Notes: a model not told the origin generated them from the sequence alone. A stretch of DNA of 64,000 bases from Mesorhizobium sp. STM 4661 (GCF_000359125.1 NZ_CAAF010000004.1:232363-296362); one strand, 5' to 3'. Counted from the first letter of the stretch, positions 53,754-63,392 are shown. Translations and numbers: made by a program.

Positions 53754-55106
53754 TCATGCTGCTGAGCGTTCATTAGCCCTTCCTCCCGGTGTCGGCTCGC
53801 CCAGGAAGTGTGCAAGCGCCGACTTTCTCGAAGCCCGATCGAGCGCATAGGCGGTGTGGCTGAAGGCCACGCCGTCGAGCAGGCCCTGAATGTAGCCAGC
53901 GATGCTATCAGCCGCCATGATGAGTGCAGTGTCCACGGTGTGGATGTAGCGGCTCGTCACCGTCCCTCGTGAGTGACCGACCAAGGCGGCGATCGTCGCC
54001 TCGGTGAACCCAAGGTCATTGGCAATGCTGGCGAAGCTGTGTCGCAGAACATGGGGCGTGATGCCGGCCAGGTCTGTCCTCTCGAGTAGCTTCGTCCAGT
54101 GCCTTGGGAAGCTCCCGAATGCCGTGTCATCCTCCCAACCGGGAAAGACATAGTCTTCGACACCCTGTTCCTCGTCGCGGCGACCCTCGAGGTACTCCAG
54201 GACCGGCAGACCGATCGGACGCACTGACGCTCCTTCCTTGCTGTCGGTCAGGCGCAGGCAACTGCCCTCGATATCGACTTCGCCGCATCGTAGGCCGATG
54301 ACCTCGCTGCGTCGGCATCCCGTTAAGGCGATCACCCGGATCATTTCTGCGGTGGTCTCGTATTGCCCGTCGTCGACCGCCTTCCGCAGAATATCGCCGA
54401 GCGTGCGATACTCCTGCTCGCTGAGACGGCGGGCGTTTATCCTGTCCTTCGGCTTGCGAACGCCATGCACGGGATTCTGCTCGATGATGCCGAGCTCGAC
54501 CGCATAGGTGAGAATGCCGCCGAAGAGCCCTATCGTTCGAGCCGCCGTGCCGGCTCCACCGCGCACGATTGCGCGCCCACGCAGCTTGTCCGTCTTGACG
54601 TTCGCGCGTGTCTTGCCCGCCATGATGTCCTTCATGGCCTGGGTGATGTCGGACTTGGCCAAATCGCGCACCCGTCGACTGCCGAGCAGCGGAACGATGT
54701 GGCGCTCAACGCGCCCGACATCGGTGGAGATCGTCGTGGGCTTCTTTGGCCGTCCCTTTTTCCCGAGCACGAGCCCATTCTTGAGATCTTCGAGGTAACG
54801 GGTGCAGAGTTCCTTGACGGTGATCGCCTCGCGATCGAGCTTGCGCTCCTCGGCGGGGTTGCCGCCCCTTGCGACCTGACCCAGCAGGACTTTCGCCTCG
54901 CGCCTGGCTTCCTCAGGAGTCCAAACTCCATGCAGTCCGATTGTGTAGCGACGCGAGCGGCCGGCAGTGCGATACTGCACAACGTAGCTGCGCTTCCCCG
55001 AAGCAAAGACACGCAGTCCGAAACCGGGTAACTCCTCATCCCACATCACGTAGTCCGAGGATTTGATTTTGGTGGCATCGACGGTTCGTTTGGTCAGCTT
55101 CGCCAT
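53754..55106 (-). CDS. Tyrosine-type site-specific integrase (P4/prophage-like)
   Basis: A 450-residue tyrosine recombinase. The N-terminal DUF4102-like region (MAKLTKRTVDATKI...DEELPGFGLRV) is followed by a SAM-like core-binding domain and the catalytic domain. The catalytic residues are Arg265 (TGCRRSEV), His352 and Arg355 (PHVLRHSFA), His378 (LVGHS) and Tyr387 (SRYIH). All are present, so it is probably functional. It recombines attachment sites in tRNA genes. It lies 180 bp inside the right att repeat and is oriented into the island. A C-terminal extension (about 400-450) has no recognised role. Confidence 0.95.
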   Translation of the reverse strand: MAKLTKRTVDATKIKSSDYVMWDEELPGFGLRVFASGKRSYVVQYRTAGRSRRYTIGLHGVWTPEEARREAKVLLGQVARGGNPAEERKLDREAITVKELCTRYLEDLKNGLVLGKKGRPKKPTTISTDVGRVERHIVPLLGSRRVRDLAKSDITQAMKDIMAGKTRANVKTDKLRGRAIVRGGAGTAARTIGLFGGILTYAVELGIIEQNPVHGVRKPKDRINARRLSEQEYRTLGDILRKAVDDGQYETTAEMIRVIALTGCRRSEVIGLRCGEVDIEGSCLRLTDSKEGASVRPIGLPVLEYLEGRRDEEQGVEDYVFPGWEDDTAFGSFPRHWTKLLERTDLAGITPHVLRHSFASIANDLGFTEATIAALVGHSRGTVTSRYIHTVDTALIMAADSIAGYIQGLLDGVAFSHTAYALDRASRKSALAHFLGEPTPGGRANERSAA

Positions 55107-55255
55107 GCTAGGGTGTCTCCTTGACAGAATCCCCGCGTAAGCAAAGCGTAAGCACGGCAGGGAGGGGTTTGAGCCGTCCCGTCGTACCGTCGGCGCTGAT
55201 CGATTTCAAATTTGTTTTGTGATTTCAGTGGCATAGCGCACATTCGGATAGAGAC

Positions 55256-55282
55256 GGATAGTTTCGGCGAAAGCCACTATCC
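55256..55282. promoter_or_regulatory. Inverted repeat next to the right attachment site
   Basis: GGATAGT (55256-55262) and ACTATCC (55276-55282) form a 7-bp inverted repeat just before the att core at 55286. It could be an integrase or excisionase binding site, or part of the integrase promoter region. Confidence 0.4.
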
Positions 55283-55285
55283 ATT

Positions 55286-55331
55286 CTCCGAAGGCAGAGG
55301 TCACAGGTTCGAATCCTGTCGGGTGCGCCAA
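55286..55331. repeat. attR: 46-bp copy of the tRNA-Arg 3' part
   Basis: Identical to 17670-17715. It lacks the 5' half of the tRNA, so it is not a functional tRNA gene. It marks the right boundary of the island. Beyond it, 55332-55510 shows no gene. Confidence 0.93.
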
Positions 55332-55510
55332 ATACCCTCCACAGTACGCTATAGCCGCCGAAACTACGCCCGTGCAAAGAGCGCGAGATAGCCGGTGTGT
55401 GAAAAAGCGGTGAAACGGCGGCGTTTGGCGGTGAAAGAGTTCGAATCGCTTACGGTGGTAGGAGTCGGTCGGAGCTGGTACGTTGGCGGGTGGAGGGAGT
55501 CACGCGTAGC

Positions 55511-56764
55511 CTATGATCGACGCAGCACGTCCTGCCATTCTGGATGACGGTCGATCTGCGCTTTTGCGAACGGACAGAGCGGCACGATGGAGACTCCATC
55601 GCGCCGGGCATCCTCGACCGCCTGACGAACCATGCGCTCACCTATCCTGCGGCCCCGCAAGGCCGCCGGAACCTTCGTATGATCGATGATGATCAGCCTT
55701 TCGCCTGCCCGGCTGTAGGTCATCTCGGCCTCGACGCCGTCGATGACCATCCGGTAGCGACCCTTCGATGAGGTATCCTCCCGCTCGACCTTTTCGACGG
55801 TCAAGGGAGAGGCAGGGCCCGGCTGCTCGGCGTCATGCGGCCGCGCCTGACCCCGCCGCCCCGGCATGCAGTCCAGTAGGTCGCGATCCCATCTTCCGAG
55901 ATCGGCCGCGGCGTCGTAGGTCGAGACGAGAAACTCCATAAGCGCCGCGTCGGGGTCGGCCGTCGACTGCACGGCATCGTAGGGCAGGATGAACTCCGTC
56001 AGGCCTTCATCCCAGAAAGCGGAATCGGGCCGGACCGAGGCGCCGCGGAAGCCTTTCGGCTCAGGATAGGCATAGGCGTAGAAGGCGGGATAATCGATGC
56101 CGCCCCCGCCCGGCCAGAAGCCTGCCGACGAGACCTCGCGGTCGTAGGCTTCGTGCGTCACGTGATCGGGCAATGTCGGAATGCCGCCAGGATGGAGAGG
56201 AGCGCGCCGCCCCGAAAAGCGGGTGACTGCCAAGTCAAAACTGCCCCAGAACAGGTGAACGGGACTGGACTTGCCAAGAAAGGAGGTCCGGAACCGATTG
56301 AATACCCTGTCGACCGCCACCGATGCGTGATGGAAGCGCTGAACGGCTTCCCGGTCATAGGGCCGGTCGCGATGATCTTCGGTGAACGGTACGGGGTTGG
56401 GCACTTCGTTCGGATTGTCGTTAAAGGTCGGCGTGCCTCCAAGTTCGGAAATCAACTGCACGAAATTGGCGTGGAACGCCGCGACTGTGGATGGCCCGAG
56501 CGCAAACGATGCCTTGCGACCATTGCCGCATGTGCCGACAACCATATGGTCCCGAAGGTCGAAGAGGATCTCAATGCCTGGGCCGTCGGGGATCGGCGAG
56601 GAGGTCAGGCCGAGCGGCGTGACATAGAAGGTCGCGTTCCAGGAATGGTTGAGCCACGGGGTATGAGCAAGGCGATATTTCCCGGCGATCTGCAAATAGA
56701 GATGCAGGGCCGAACACGTCTCGCGCCAGCTGAGGTAGTCCAGGTGGGGCCACTTGTTGCTCAT
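55511..56764 (-). CDS. DUF5996 domain protein fused to a GNAT-like acetyltransferase domain
   Basis: A 417-residue protein. Residues 1 to about 300 match the DUF5996 pattern (WPHLDYLSWRETCSALHLYLQI, FDLAVTRFSGR, HEAYDREVSSAGFWPGGG, DEGLTEFILPYDAV). After a variable linker the last about 95 residues look like the small COG2388-type N-acetyltransferase (YRMVIDGVEAEMTYSRAG, VPAALRGRRIGERMVRQAVEDA, IVPLCPFAKAQIDRHPEW). The acetyl-CoA loop is RGRRIGERM. The functions of both parts are unknown; the fusion suggests they act together. It lies just outside the island. Confidence 0.78.
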   Translation of the reverse strand: MSNKWPHLDYLSWRETCSALHLYLQIAGKYRLAHTPWLNHSWNATFYVTPLGLTSSPIPDGPGIEILFDLRDHMVVGTCGNGRKASFALGPSTVAAFHANFVQLISELGGTPTFNDNPNEVPNPVPFTEDHRDRPYDREAVQRFHHASVAVDRVFNRFRTSFLGKSSPVHLFWGSFDLAVTRFSGRRAPLHPGGIPTLPDHVTHEAYDREVSSAGFWPGGGGIDYPAFYAYAYPEPKGFRGASVRPDSAFWDEGLTEFILPYDAVQSTADPDAALMEFLVSTYDAAADLGRWDRDLLDCMPGRRGQARPHDAEQPGPASPLTVEKVEREDTSSKGRYRMVIDGVEAEMTYSRAGERLIIIDHTKVPAALRGRRIGERMVRQAVEDARRDGVSIVPLCPFAKAQIDRHPEWQDVLRRS

Positions 56765-56860
56765 TCTGCTTTCTCCATTCAGAACATACCCGGCACGCGA
56801 CGCGTCATCTCGTCTGAACCGCCCGGGTCCGTGCCCAGGCGACCTCCTTCTTAGCGCCGG

Positions 56861-57796
56861 TCAGTCCGGTAGGGGAATGTGCTCATCTCGGTCATCGATC
56901 GGGAGATCGAAACGTCCCTTGCCCCAGTCCTCGGCGCGCCATTCGGCCTTCGCTTCTTCGATGCGGTCCTTCGAGGAGGCGACGAAGTTCCACCAGATAT
57001 AGCGCGGTCCGCTGAGCGTTGCGCCGCCGAGGATCATCAGCCGTGCACCTTGGCCGCCGGCCGCGACCGTGATCCTGTCACCAGGCCTGAAGACCATCAT
57101 CTGAGATGCCTCATATTCCTGGCCAGCAACCGAGATCGAACCTTCGACGATGTAGATTCCCCTGTCTTCGTGATCGTCCGGCATCGGCAGTCGGCATCCG
57201 GCTTCGAGCGTCACGTCGGCGTAGAACGTCTCCGAGAACATCGTCGCGGGTGCCTTCTGGCCATAGGCGTCCCCGAGGATGAGCCGGACCGAAACGCCGC
57301 GATCCTCAATCACCGGCAGCGCCTCTTTGCCGTGGTGCTCGAACATGGGCGCCATGTCCTCATGGCTGTCGGGCAGCGCCAGCCAGGTCTGTATTCCGAA
57401 CAGGCTGTTCGGACCGGTTCGGGCGGCTGCGGAGGTGCGCTCCGAATGGGACACACCGCGCCCGGCAACCATCCAGTTCAGCGCGCCCGGACGGATCATC
57501 TGGTCGGCACCGGTGCTGTCACGGTGATGGAAATCGCCGCGATGGAGGTAGGTGACGGTGCCGAGACCGATATGCGGGTGCGGCCGAACGTCGACGCCCT
57601 GCCCGGTCAATAGCTCGGCCGGCCCGGCCTGGTCGAAGAAGATGAACGGCCCTACCATCTGCCGATTCGGCGCCGGCAAGGCGCGCCGGACCTCGAAGCC
57701 GCCAAGGTCTCGGGCACGCGGAACAATAAGAGTTTCGATCGCATCGACGCCCACCGCATCGGGGCACCCCGGTTCGATTGCTGGGTTCCAACTCAT
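56861..57796 (-). CDS. Pirin family protein
   Basis: About 311 residues, a bicupin pirin. The metal-binding N-terminal cupin shows RPHPHIGLGTVTYLHRG, HRDSTGADQMIRPGALNWMVAGRGVSHSE, with His ligands in PHPHIG and HSE, and the C-terminal pirin domain has PDDHEDRGIYIVEG and GARLMILGG. The ATG at 57796 is preferred with GAGG 9 bases upstream; in-frame starts at 57805 and 57811 are possible. Pirins bind Fe or other metals; some are quercetinases, others have regulatory roles. No close operon partner is evident. Confidence 0.9.
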   Translation of the reverse strand: MSWNPAIEPGCPDAVGVDAIETLIVPRARDLGGFEVRRALPAPNRQMVGPFIFFDQAGPAELLTGQGVDVRPHPHIGLGTVTYLHRGDFHHRDSTGADQMIRPGALNWMVAGRGVSHSERTSAAARTGPNSLFGIQTWLALPDSHEDMAPMFEHHGKEALPVIEDRGVSVRLILGDAYGQKAPATMFSETFYADVTLEAGCRLPMPDDHEDRGIYIVEGSISVAGQEYEASQMMVFRPGDRITVAAGGQGARLMILGGATLSGPRYIWWNFVASSKDRIEEAKAEWRAEDWGKGRFDLPIDDRDEHIPLPD

Positions 57797-58064
57797 GCGC
57801 GTCATCCTCACTTAGGCTTCCAGACAGCCTCGCCCTGGCCGATGCGAATGCCTGATTTCGATCAATCCGGACCATGCGAGCGGGTGAGCGCTTTCGTCCG
57901 GACGAAAACTTAAACTGGCGAGTAAGCGTCTGCCCAACTAGTCCTGCGATGCGTTAAGCTGTGTCGCAGTAAGTGGAACGCACCGGCGATGTCGTCGCGT
58001 TCAGCGGCTGAGTAGAGCGACCTTCGAACTCCTGCCCTTTGATTAGGCTTCGCGCCGATCGTGT

Positions 58065-58958
58065 TCAGCGGCCGAGCCCCCAAAGGTGTGGATTCAGTTC
58101 GAAGCTCTTGATCAGCATCTCGGTGAGAACCCGTACTTTCCGCGCGGGATGCTGACCAGGCGGGCGGATGACATACGCGCCTGCCGAAGGCGGTGGATAG
58201 CGTGTCATAATCGGAACGAGCGCTCCGGAGGTCACATAGTCATACGTAATGCAATCGGGGAGCCAAGCGATGCCGAGCCCTGCCACCGCGGCGGCGGCAA
58301 GCGCCGTAGCGTTATCGGCCTTGAATCTGCCCTGCGGCTGAACCGTGACGATCTTGTCGCCATCCATGAACTGCCAGGCTTCCGTCCCCTGCATGAGTGC
58401 CTGATGGGTGACGAGCTCATCTGGCGTCTGAGGTGAACCGCGCGTTTTGATATAATCCGGACTTGCGACGAGCTTTCCATAGATCGGTCCGATGCGCTTC
58501 GCGATCAGGTTGGAGTCCTGAAGGTACCCGACCCGGATCGCGCAGTCGAAACCCTCTGCGATGAGATCGACGAAGCGATCGCTGTAGGAGGTATGGATCT
58601 GGAGCTGCGGGTGCTGATGCGCCATTTCCGCAAGCACCGGGGCGAAGTGGGTCGGGCCGAAGGAAAGCGGCATGGCAACTCTCAGGCGGCCGCGCAGATC
58701 ACCGGTTGGGAGGATCGTTTCCCTGGCCGTGTCGATCTCGGCGCTGGCTCGGGCCGCATGATCCCTGAATGTGATCCCCGCTTCCGTAAGCGCGGCGCCG
58801 CGGGTCGTTCGTGCAAGAAGCTGAACGCCGAGTTCTGCTTCGATCCGGAAAAGCCGCCGACTGACGATTGACTTGGAGACGCCGAGCCGGCGCGCGGCGG
58901 CCGATACGCCCCTTGCATCGGCTACTGCGACGAATGTCAGTAGATCTTCGATGTCCAA
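58065..58958 (-). CDS. LysR-family transcriptional regulator
   Basis: A 297-residue LysR protein starting MDIEDLLTFVAVADARGVSAAARRLGVSKSIVSRRLFRIE, the helix-turn-helix region. The effector domain includes RGRLRVAMPLSFGPTHFAPVLAEM, GFDCAIRVGYL and GLGIAWLPDCI. It is divergent from the YcaC-like hydrolase gene across 153 bp, the typical LysR arrangement, and so probably regulates that gene. Confidence 0.92.
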   Translation of the reverse strand: MDIEDLLTFVAVADARGVSAAARRLGVSKSIVSRRLFRIEAELGVQLLARTTRGAALTEAGITFRDHAARASAEIDTARETILPTGDLRGRLRVAMPLSFGPTHFAPVLAEMAHQHPQLQIHTSYSDRFVDLIAEGFDCAIRVGYLQDSNLIAKRIGPIYGKLVASPDYIKTRGSPQTPDELVTHQALMQGTEAWQFMDGDKIVTVQPQGRFKADNATALAAAAVAGLGIAWLPDCITYDYVTSGALVPIMTRYPPPSAGAYVIRPPGQHPARKVRVLTEMLIKSFELNPHLWGLGR

Positions 58959-59111
58959 TTTGGCGTTCCTCGTTTCGCGACACAGCTTGCCTGACTATGG
59001 CACTACCGCATCGCCTAAGGGAACAGCAAATTGCGTCCAGGCAACGTCGCCCCTGGCGCATGTCTCCCGTGAACCCATTGCCGCCCATAGCGGCAGAGAA
59101 AGGAAGTCTTG

Positions 59112-59756
59112 ATGATCCCTCGTAACGGCCTCGATTCGCTTCTTCGTCCCGAAGACTCGGTCCTCGTTCTGATCGACCACCAGCCTTATCAGCTCGCAAA
59201 CCTCAACAGCCACGATCCGCACATGGTGGTCAACAATTCGACGGCGCTGGCGAAGCTAGCAAAAGCCTTCAATGTTCCGACCATTCTCACCAGCGTGATC
59301 GCGGCGCGCGGTGGACTTCTCTTTAAGCAGATCACCGACGTATTTCCGGACCAGGAAGTCATCGATCGCACCTGGGTGAACACCTGGCAGGACGAGAATG
59401 TGGTGAACGTCGTCAAGGCGACCGGCCGCAAGCAGCTGATCATCGCCGGCCTGTGGACCGAGGTCTGCGTCGCAATGCCTGTGATCCAGGCCGCCGGCGA
59501 AGGCTGGGACGTGACCGTGATCACCGACGCGTCGGGCGGGATTTCGAAGGAGTCTCACGAAGTTGCCATCCAGCGAATGATCGCGGCCGGCGCGAACGTG
59601 ATGACCGTGATGGCGCTCGCTGGCGAATGGCAACGCGATTGGGCGCGCACCGAGCATGTCGAGGAGCTGACCGAGATTCTCATCCAGCACTTCGGCGGCA
59701 GCGGCATCGCGTATCTTTGGGAGCAGCAGCTTCTCAACACGCCAGTAGCTGGCTGA
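59112..59756 (+). CDS. Isochorismatase-family hydrolase (YcaC-like)
   Basis: A 214-residue cysteine hydrolase. The catalytic Asp is in VLVLIDHQPYQ and the nucleophilic Cys in GLWTEVCVAMPVIQA. It resembles YcaC and other nicotinamidase-like hydrolases with no defined substrate. The ATG at 59112 has AGGAAG upstream; a TTG three bases earlier is an alternative. It is divergent from a LysR gene and followed by an exported alpha/beta hydrolase gene. Confidence 0.9.
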   Translation: MIPRNGLDSLLRPEDSVLVLIDHQPYQLANLNSHDPHMVVNNSTALAKLAKAFNVPTILTSVIAARGGLLFKQITDVFPDQEVIDRTWVNTWQDENVVNVVKATGRKQLIIAGLWTEVCVAMPVIQAAGEGWDVTVITDASGGISKESHEVAIQRMIAAGANVMTVMALAGEWQRDWARTEHVEELTEILIQHFGGSGIAYLWEQQLLNTPVAG

Positions 59757-59909
59757 TCCCGGCCGGCATGGCGAGCATTTCGGTGAGGGTCGGAATCGAT
59801 CCGTTTGCCGGCCCTCGCCATCCTCACCTCACAGGGAAGCCTTCTACCATGTGCGGCGATTGCGTGTGATCCCACCCGCCGCCTTTTGAATAACTCGCGG
59901 AGTTCCTCG

Positions 59910-60896
59910 ATGCCTCCCACCTTCACCCTTGGCCTGCCGCTCAACCGCCGCGACGTCCTGATCTCGGCCCCGGCGCTTGCCGCAAGCTTCGCCTTTCCAT
60001 TGGGTCCTGCGCGTGCTGCGGGGCCTGCCACCCACGATACTCCAGAAGGAGAACGCACCATGGGCTTTGTCACGACCGACGACGACGTACGGATTTTCTA
60101 TAAGGACTGGGGTCCCAAGGGCGCTCAGCCTATCGTTTTTCACCATGGCTGGCCGCTCAGCTCCGACGACTGGGACGCGCAGATGCTTTTCTTCCTGTCG
60201 AAGGGCTATCGCGTCGTCGCGCATGACCGGCGCGGCCATGGTCGCTCGGAGCAGGTCGCCGATGGTCACGACATTGGCCATTACGCGGCTGACGCCTTTG
60301 CCGTCGCCGAGGCGCTTGATCTGCGGAACGCGGTTCACATCGGCCATTCCACCGGTGGCGGCGAAGTCGCGCGGTACGTGGCGCGACACGGCGAACCTGC
60401 GGGCCGGGTGGCCAAGGCCGTCCTCGTCGCCGCCATTCCGCCGCTGATGCTGAAGACCGACGACAACCCCGAAGGTACACCGATGGAGGTCTTCGACGTC
60501 TTTCGGACGGCACTGGCCAGCAACCGTGCACAGTTCTTCCGGGACGTCCCGTCGGGCCCGTTCTACGGATTCAACCGCGAGGGTACGACGGTCCATGAAG
60601 GAGTGATCCAGAACTGGTGGCGGCAGGGCATGATGGGTAGCGCCAAGGCGCACTACGACGGCATCAAGGCCTTCTCGGAAACCGACCAGACCGAGGACCT
60701 CAAGGCGATCACCGTGCCGACGCTGGTGCTGCACGGTGAGGACGACCAGGTCGTTCCGATCGCCGCCTCGGCTTTGAAGGCGGTCAAGCTGCTGCCGAAC
60801 GGCTCGCTGAAGACCTATTCTGGTTTCTCTCATGGCATGCTGACGGTAAATGCTGACGTGCTGAACGCCGACCTTCTGGAGTTCGTCACCAACTGA
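59910..60896 (+). CDS. Alpha/beta hydrolase (non-haem chloroperoxidase/arylesterase type) with Tat leader
   Basis: About 328 residues from the ATG at 59910. Residues 12-36 carry a twin-arginine signal (LNRRDVLISAPALAASFAF...ARA). The enzyme part has HHGWPLSSDDWD (oxyanion), GHSTGGGE (nucleophile Ser), HGEDDQVVP (Asp) and SHGM (His), and belongs to the cofactor-free haloperoxidase/esterase group. A second ATG at 60060 (MGFVTTDDDV) has AGAAGGAG just upstream and would give a leaderless enzyme. Two products, exported and cytoplasmic, are thus possible. Confidence 0.87.
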   Translation: MPPTFTLGLPLNRRDVLISAPALAASFAFPLGPARAAGPATHDTPEGERTMGFVTTDDDVRIFYKDWGPKGAQPIVFHHGWPLSSDDWDAQMLFFLSKGYRVVAHDRRGHGRSEQVADGHDIGHYAADAFAVAEALDLRNAVHIGHSTGGGEVARYVARHGEPAGRVAKAVLVAAIPPLMLKTDDNPEGTPMEVFDVFRTALASNRAQFFRDVPSGPFYGFNREGTTVHEGVIQNWWRQGMMGSAKAHYDGIKAFSETDQTEDLKAITVPTLVLHGEDDQVVPIAASALKAVKLLPNGSLKTYSGFSHGMLTVNADVLNADLLEFVTN

Positions 60897-61490
60897 AGTA
60901 GCTGCGGGGCGCGGCTCCCAGCCCCGCCCCGCAGTACGAGTCGACGCTTGAGAAGATGTGTGTGCATCGGTGGAGCACAAGAACTCCATCGCGCACTATA
61001 AGCGGCTGCGCTCATCGCGGTCTCACCGCGCGCATGTCAGCTAATCCTATTGCTGGGGCCGAAACCAGGCGGTCAGAAGACGGCCCCACATCGGTCGTTC
61101 AATGTCATTGGTCTGGGCGGTCATTCGCGACCTTTGGGGACTCATGAGGCAAGGCATGAACAGGCGCAGTCTCTGATCGGAGGGATCGCCTCGACGGCCA
61201 ACCAAGATGCAGAATGTGGTGCCTCCTGCTATCTATTTGAATTCTAATGATCTCTCCGTCCCATTTAGAGGGCTATAGCGTAGACGTAGTTCTCATCATC
61301 ACCCGGTGAGGCGCGCCAGATTTCCCAGTATGTGGCCCGGATACACAGGTTCCGGTTTCATTCTGCCGCATGCTGTGCGCAAGACGCCGCTGCGCGCCAA
61401 GGCGCGCAGGTGGTCGCGGCGGTAGCCGCCATTGTCGTGCCGTATCCGTTCGCGAGCCCTGCGGGCGAACGTCTTTAGGCACCATTCGCC
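60897..61490. other. Gene-free stretch with a possible terminator hairpin
   Basis: No gene is supported in these 594 bp. A GTTCGC / GCGAAC stem (61448-61453 and 61465-61470) lies just downstream of the DUF1127 gene and could end its transcript; no U-tract is seen. Confidence 0.4.
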
Positions 61491-61736
61491 TTATCCTTGC
61501 CAGAAGCGCTTGGCGATCTCTGCCTCGACCTGCCGTTTCGTCAGACCGATATCGTCGATCAAATGGGGATTGTCCTTCGACATTTGCTTAAGATCCCAGC
61601 GAAAGCGTGTCTGCTCGCGCCAGGTCGCGATGATGCTTCGCAGGGTCGTCATGCGCCGACGCGAAACTTCCGCCGGCCCCTGGGGCGTTCCCGGCCGCGC
61701 CGCCTGATGCGGGGCCGATGCAAGGGTGTCGTTCAC
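61491..61736 (-). CDS. DUF1127 domain small protein
   Basis: An 81-residue protein. The C-terminal DUF1127 motif is WREQTRFRWDLKQMSKDNPHLIDDIGLTKRQVEAEIAKRFW, split here as RFRWDLKQMSKDNPHLIDD and IGLTKRQVEAEIAKRFW. DUF1127 proteins are small Arg-rich alphaproteobacterial proteins; some bind RNA and affect phosphate and carbon metabolism. The N-terminal about 30 residues are variable. It is a monocistronic gene. Confidence 0.88.
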   Translation of the reverse strand: MNDTLASAPHQAARPGTPQGPAEVSRRRMTTLRSIIATWREQTRFRWDLKQMSKDNPHLIDDIGLTKRQVEAEIAKRFWQG

Positions 61737-61862
61737 AGCAACCTCCTATGGTTTGAGGATCTGGTGACCCTCGACCTGAAAGAGGTTGAATTCTGCAGGA
61801 TACCGACAGCGTCGTAATTAAGCTCTCCCAAATAGTTCTCAAAACTTCCAAACGGGCTATAG

Positions 61863-63392
61863 ATGCGCCGCATGCAGGGATCGCGCTTTGCCTTTGGTCC
61901 GTTCGTGCTTGATTCCGGTGCGGGAACGCTGCTTCGGAACGATGTCCCCGTTGCCGTGGGCTATCGCGGGATAAACCTGCTTGCGGCGCTCGTCGAACGG
62001 CCCGGCGAAATCCTTGAGAAGGCCGAGTTGATGGACGCGGCGTGGCCGGGCATCGCCGTCGAGGAAGGCAACCTCACCGTCCAGATCTCGCTGCTGCGCA
62101 AGCTGCTTGGTCCGGCCGGCGATGCCGGCAATGGGGGCGGTGAATGGATATCAACGGTTCCGCGCGTCGGCTACCGCTTCACCGGCGCCATCGAGCACCT
62201 CGGCGGCGCGAAGCGAAAACCTTTGCCGCTGCCCGACAAACCGTCGATAGCCGTGCTGCCCTTCGTCAATGTCAGCAACGATCCCGAGCAGGACTCCTTC
62301 GCGGACGGGTTGACCGAAGACCTGATCACCGACCTGTCCAGGATCTCCGGCCTGTTCGTCATCGCTCGCAACTCGACCTTTGCCTACAAAGGAAAGTCGA
62401 TGGACGTACGCGGGATCGCCGAGGACCTTGGCGTGCGCTATTTGCTGGAGGGTAGCGCAAGACACGCCGCGGGGCGCGTGCGCATCAATGCACAGCTGGT
62501 CGACGCTGTGAGTGGCGAACATCTATGGGCGGAACGCTTCGATCGCAGCCTGGAAGATATCTTTGCCGTTCAGGACGAGGTCACCGGCAAGATCGTGGAG
62601 GCGTTGCTCGGCCGGCTGCGCGCACCGCCGCCGCGCAATCGGCCCAAAAATCTGGAGGCTTACGATCTCTGCGTGCGAGCGCGCAAGCTGATGGATGATT
62701 CGCCGCAGACGGCGCGGGAAGCGCATCTGATGCTCACGCGCGCGGTTTCTCTCGATCCGGAATACGCCGAGGCCTATCGCTGGCTTGCCATGAACCACTG
62801 GATGGGATGGGTACATTCCGGGGGACCAACTGAATCTTCCCGTGGCGTTGCTTTGGAATTGGCGCGCAAGGCTGTAGCGATCGATCCCAACGATGCCGGC
62901 TGCCATTGGGTGCTGGGTTACCTGCTTGCCTATGAGCGCAGCTTCGCCGAGGCGGATGCGGAATTCGCCAAGGCGATCGAGCTCGACCCGAACGAGGCCG
63001 ACGCCTGGGCGGCATTGTCCGACATCGCGGTCCTGGCCGGGCGGGTCGAGGAGGGCCTCGAGCACATTCGCAAGGCGTTCCGGCTGAACCCGTTTCCGGC
63101 AAGTTGGTACTATCTGACGCTCGGCCAGGCGCAATATGCGGCGCGCGATTACGAAGCCGCCGTCGAGACCCTGCGCAGGGACGAGACTTATCGCACAAGC
63201 TCGCGCCGTTTCCTGGCGGCAAGCCTTGCGCAACTCGGCCGGCTCGACGAGGCGTGCGCCGAGGTTGAACTGTTCCTCGTCGGCAATCCGCATTTCACAA
63301 CCCGCCACTGGGTCATGACGGAGCCGTTCCGCGACGCTGCGACGCTCGAGCATTTCGTCGATGGCTTCCGCAAGGCCGGCCTTCCGGAGTGA
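61863..63392 (+). CDS. Winged-helix/TolB-like/TPR regulator
   Basis: A 509-residue protein. An OmpR-type winged helix (residues about 8-108: FAFGPFVLDSGAGTLLRNDVPV, EEGNLTVQISLLRKLLG, WISTVPRVGYRF) is followed by a TolB-like segment (SIAVLPFVNVSNDPEQDSFADGL, GVRYLLEGSAR, VDAVSGEHLWAERFDR) and TPR-like helices from about 270 to the end. This architecture is common in rhizobia, usually annotated as an adenylate/guanylate cyclase-like or TPR regulator, but no cyclase domain is present here. The target genes are unknown. Confidence 0.88.
   Translation: MRRMQGSRFAFGPFVLDSGAGTLLRNDVPVAVGYRGINLLAALVERPGEILEKAELMDAAWPGIAVEEGNLTVQISLLRKLLGPAGDAGNGGGEWISTVPRVGYRFTGAIEHLGGAKRKPLPLPDKPSIAVLPFVNVSNDPEQDSFADGLTEDLITDLSRISGLFVIARNSTFAYKGKSMDVRGIAEDLGVRYLLEGSARHAAGRVRINAQLVDAVSGEHLWAERFDRSLEDIFAVQDEVTGKIVEALLGRLRAPPPRNRPKNLEAYDLCVRARKLMDDSPQTAREAHLMLTRAVSLDPEYAEAYRWLAMNHWMGWVHSGGPTESSRGVALELARKAVAIDPNDAGCHWVLGYLLAYERSFAEADAEFAKAIELDPNEADAWAALSDIAVLAGRVEEGLEHIRKAFRLNPFPASWYYLTLGQAQYAARDYEAAVETLRRDETYRTSSRRFLAASLAQLGRLDEACAEVELFLVGNPHFTTRHWVMTEPFRDAATLEHFVDGFRKAGLPE

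Noticed and set aside
53434..53850. A 138-codon frame upstream of the integrase end
   Set aside because: Low complexity, overlaps the 3' end of the integrase gene, no ribosome-binding site or family.
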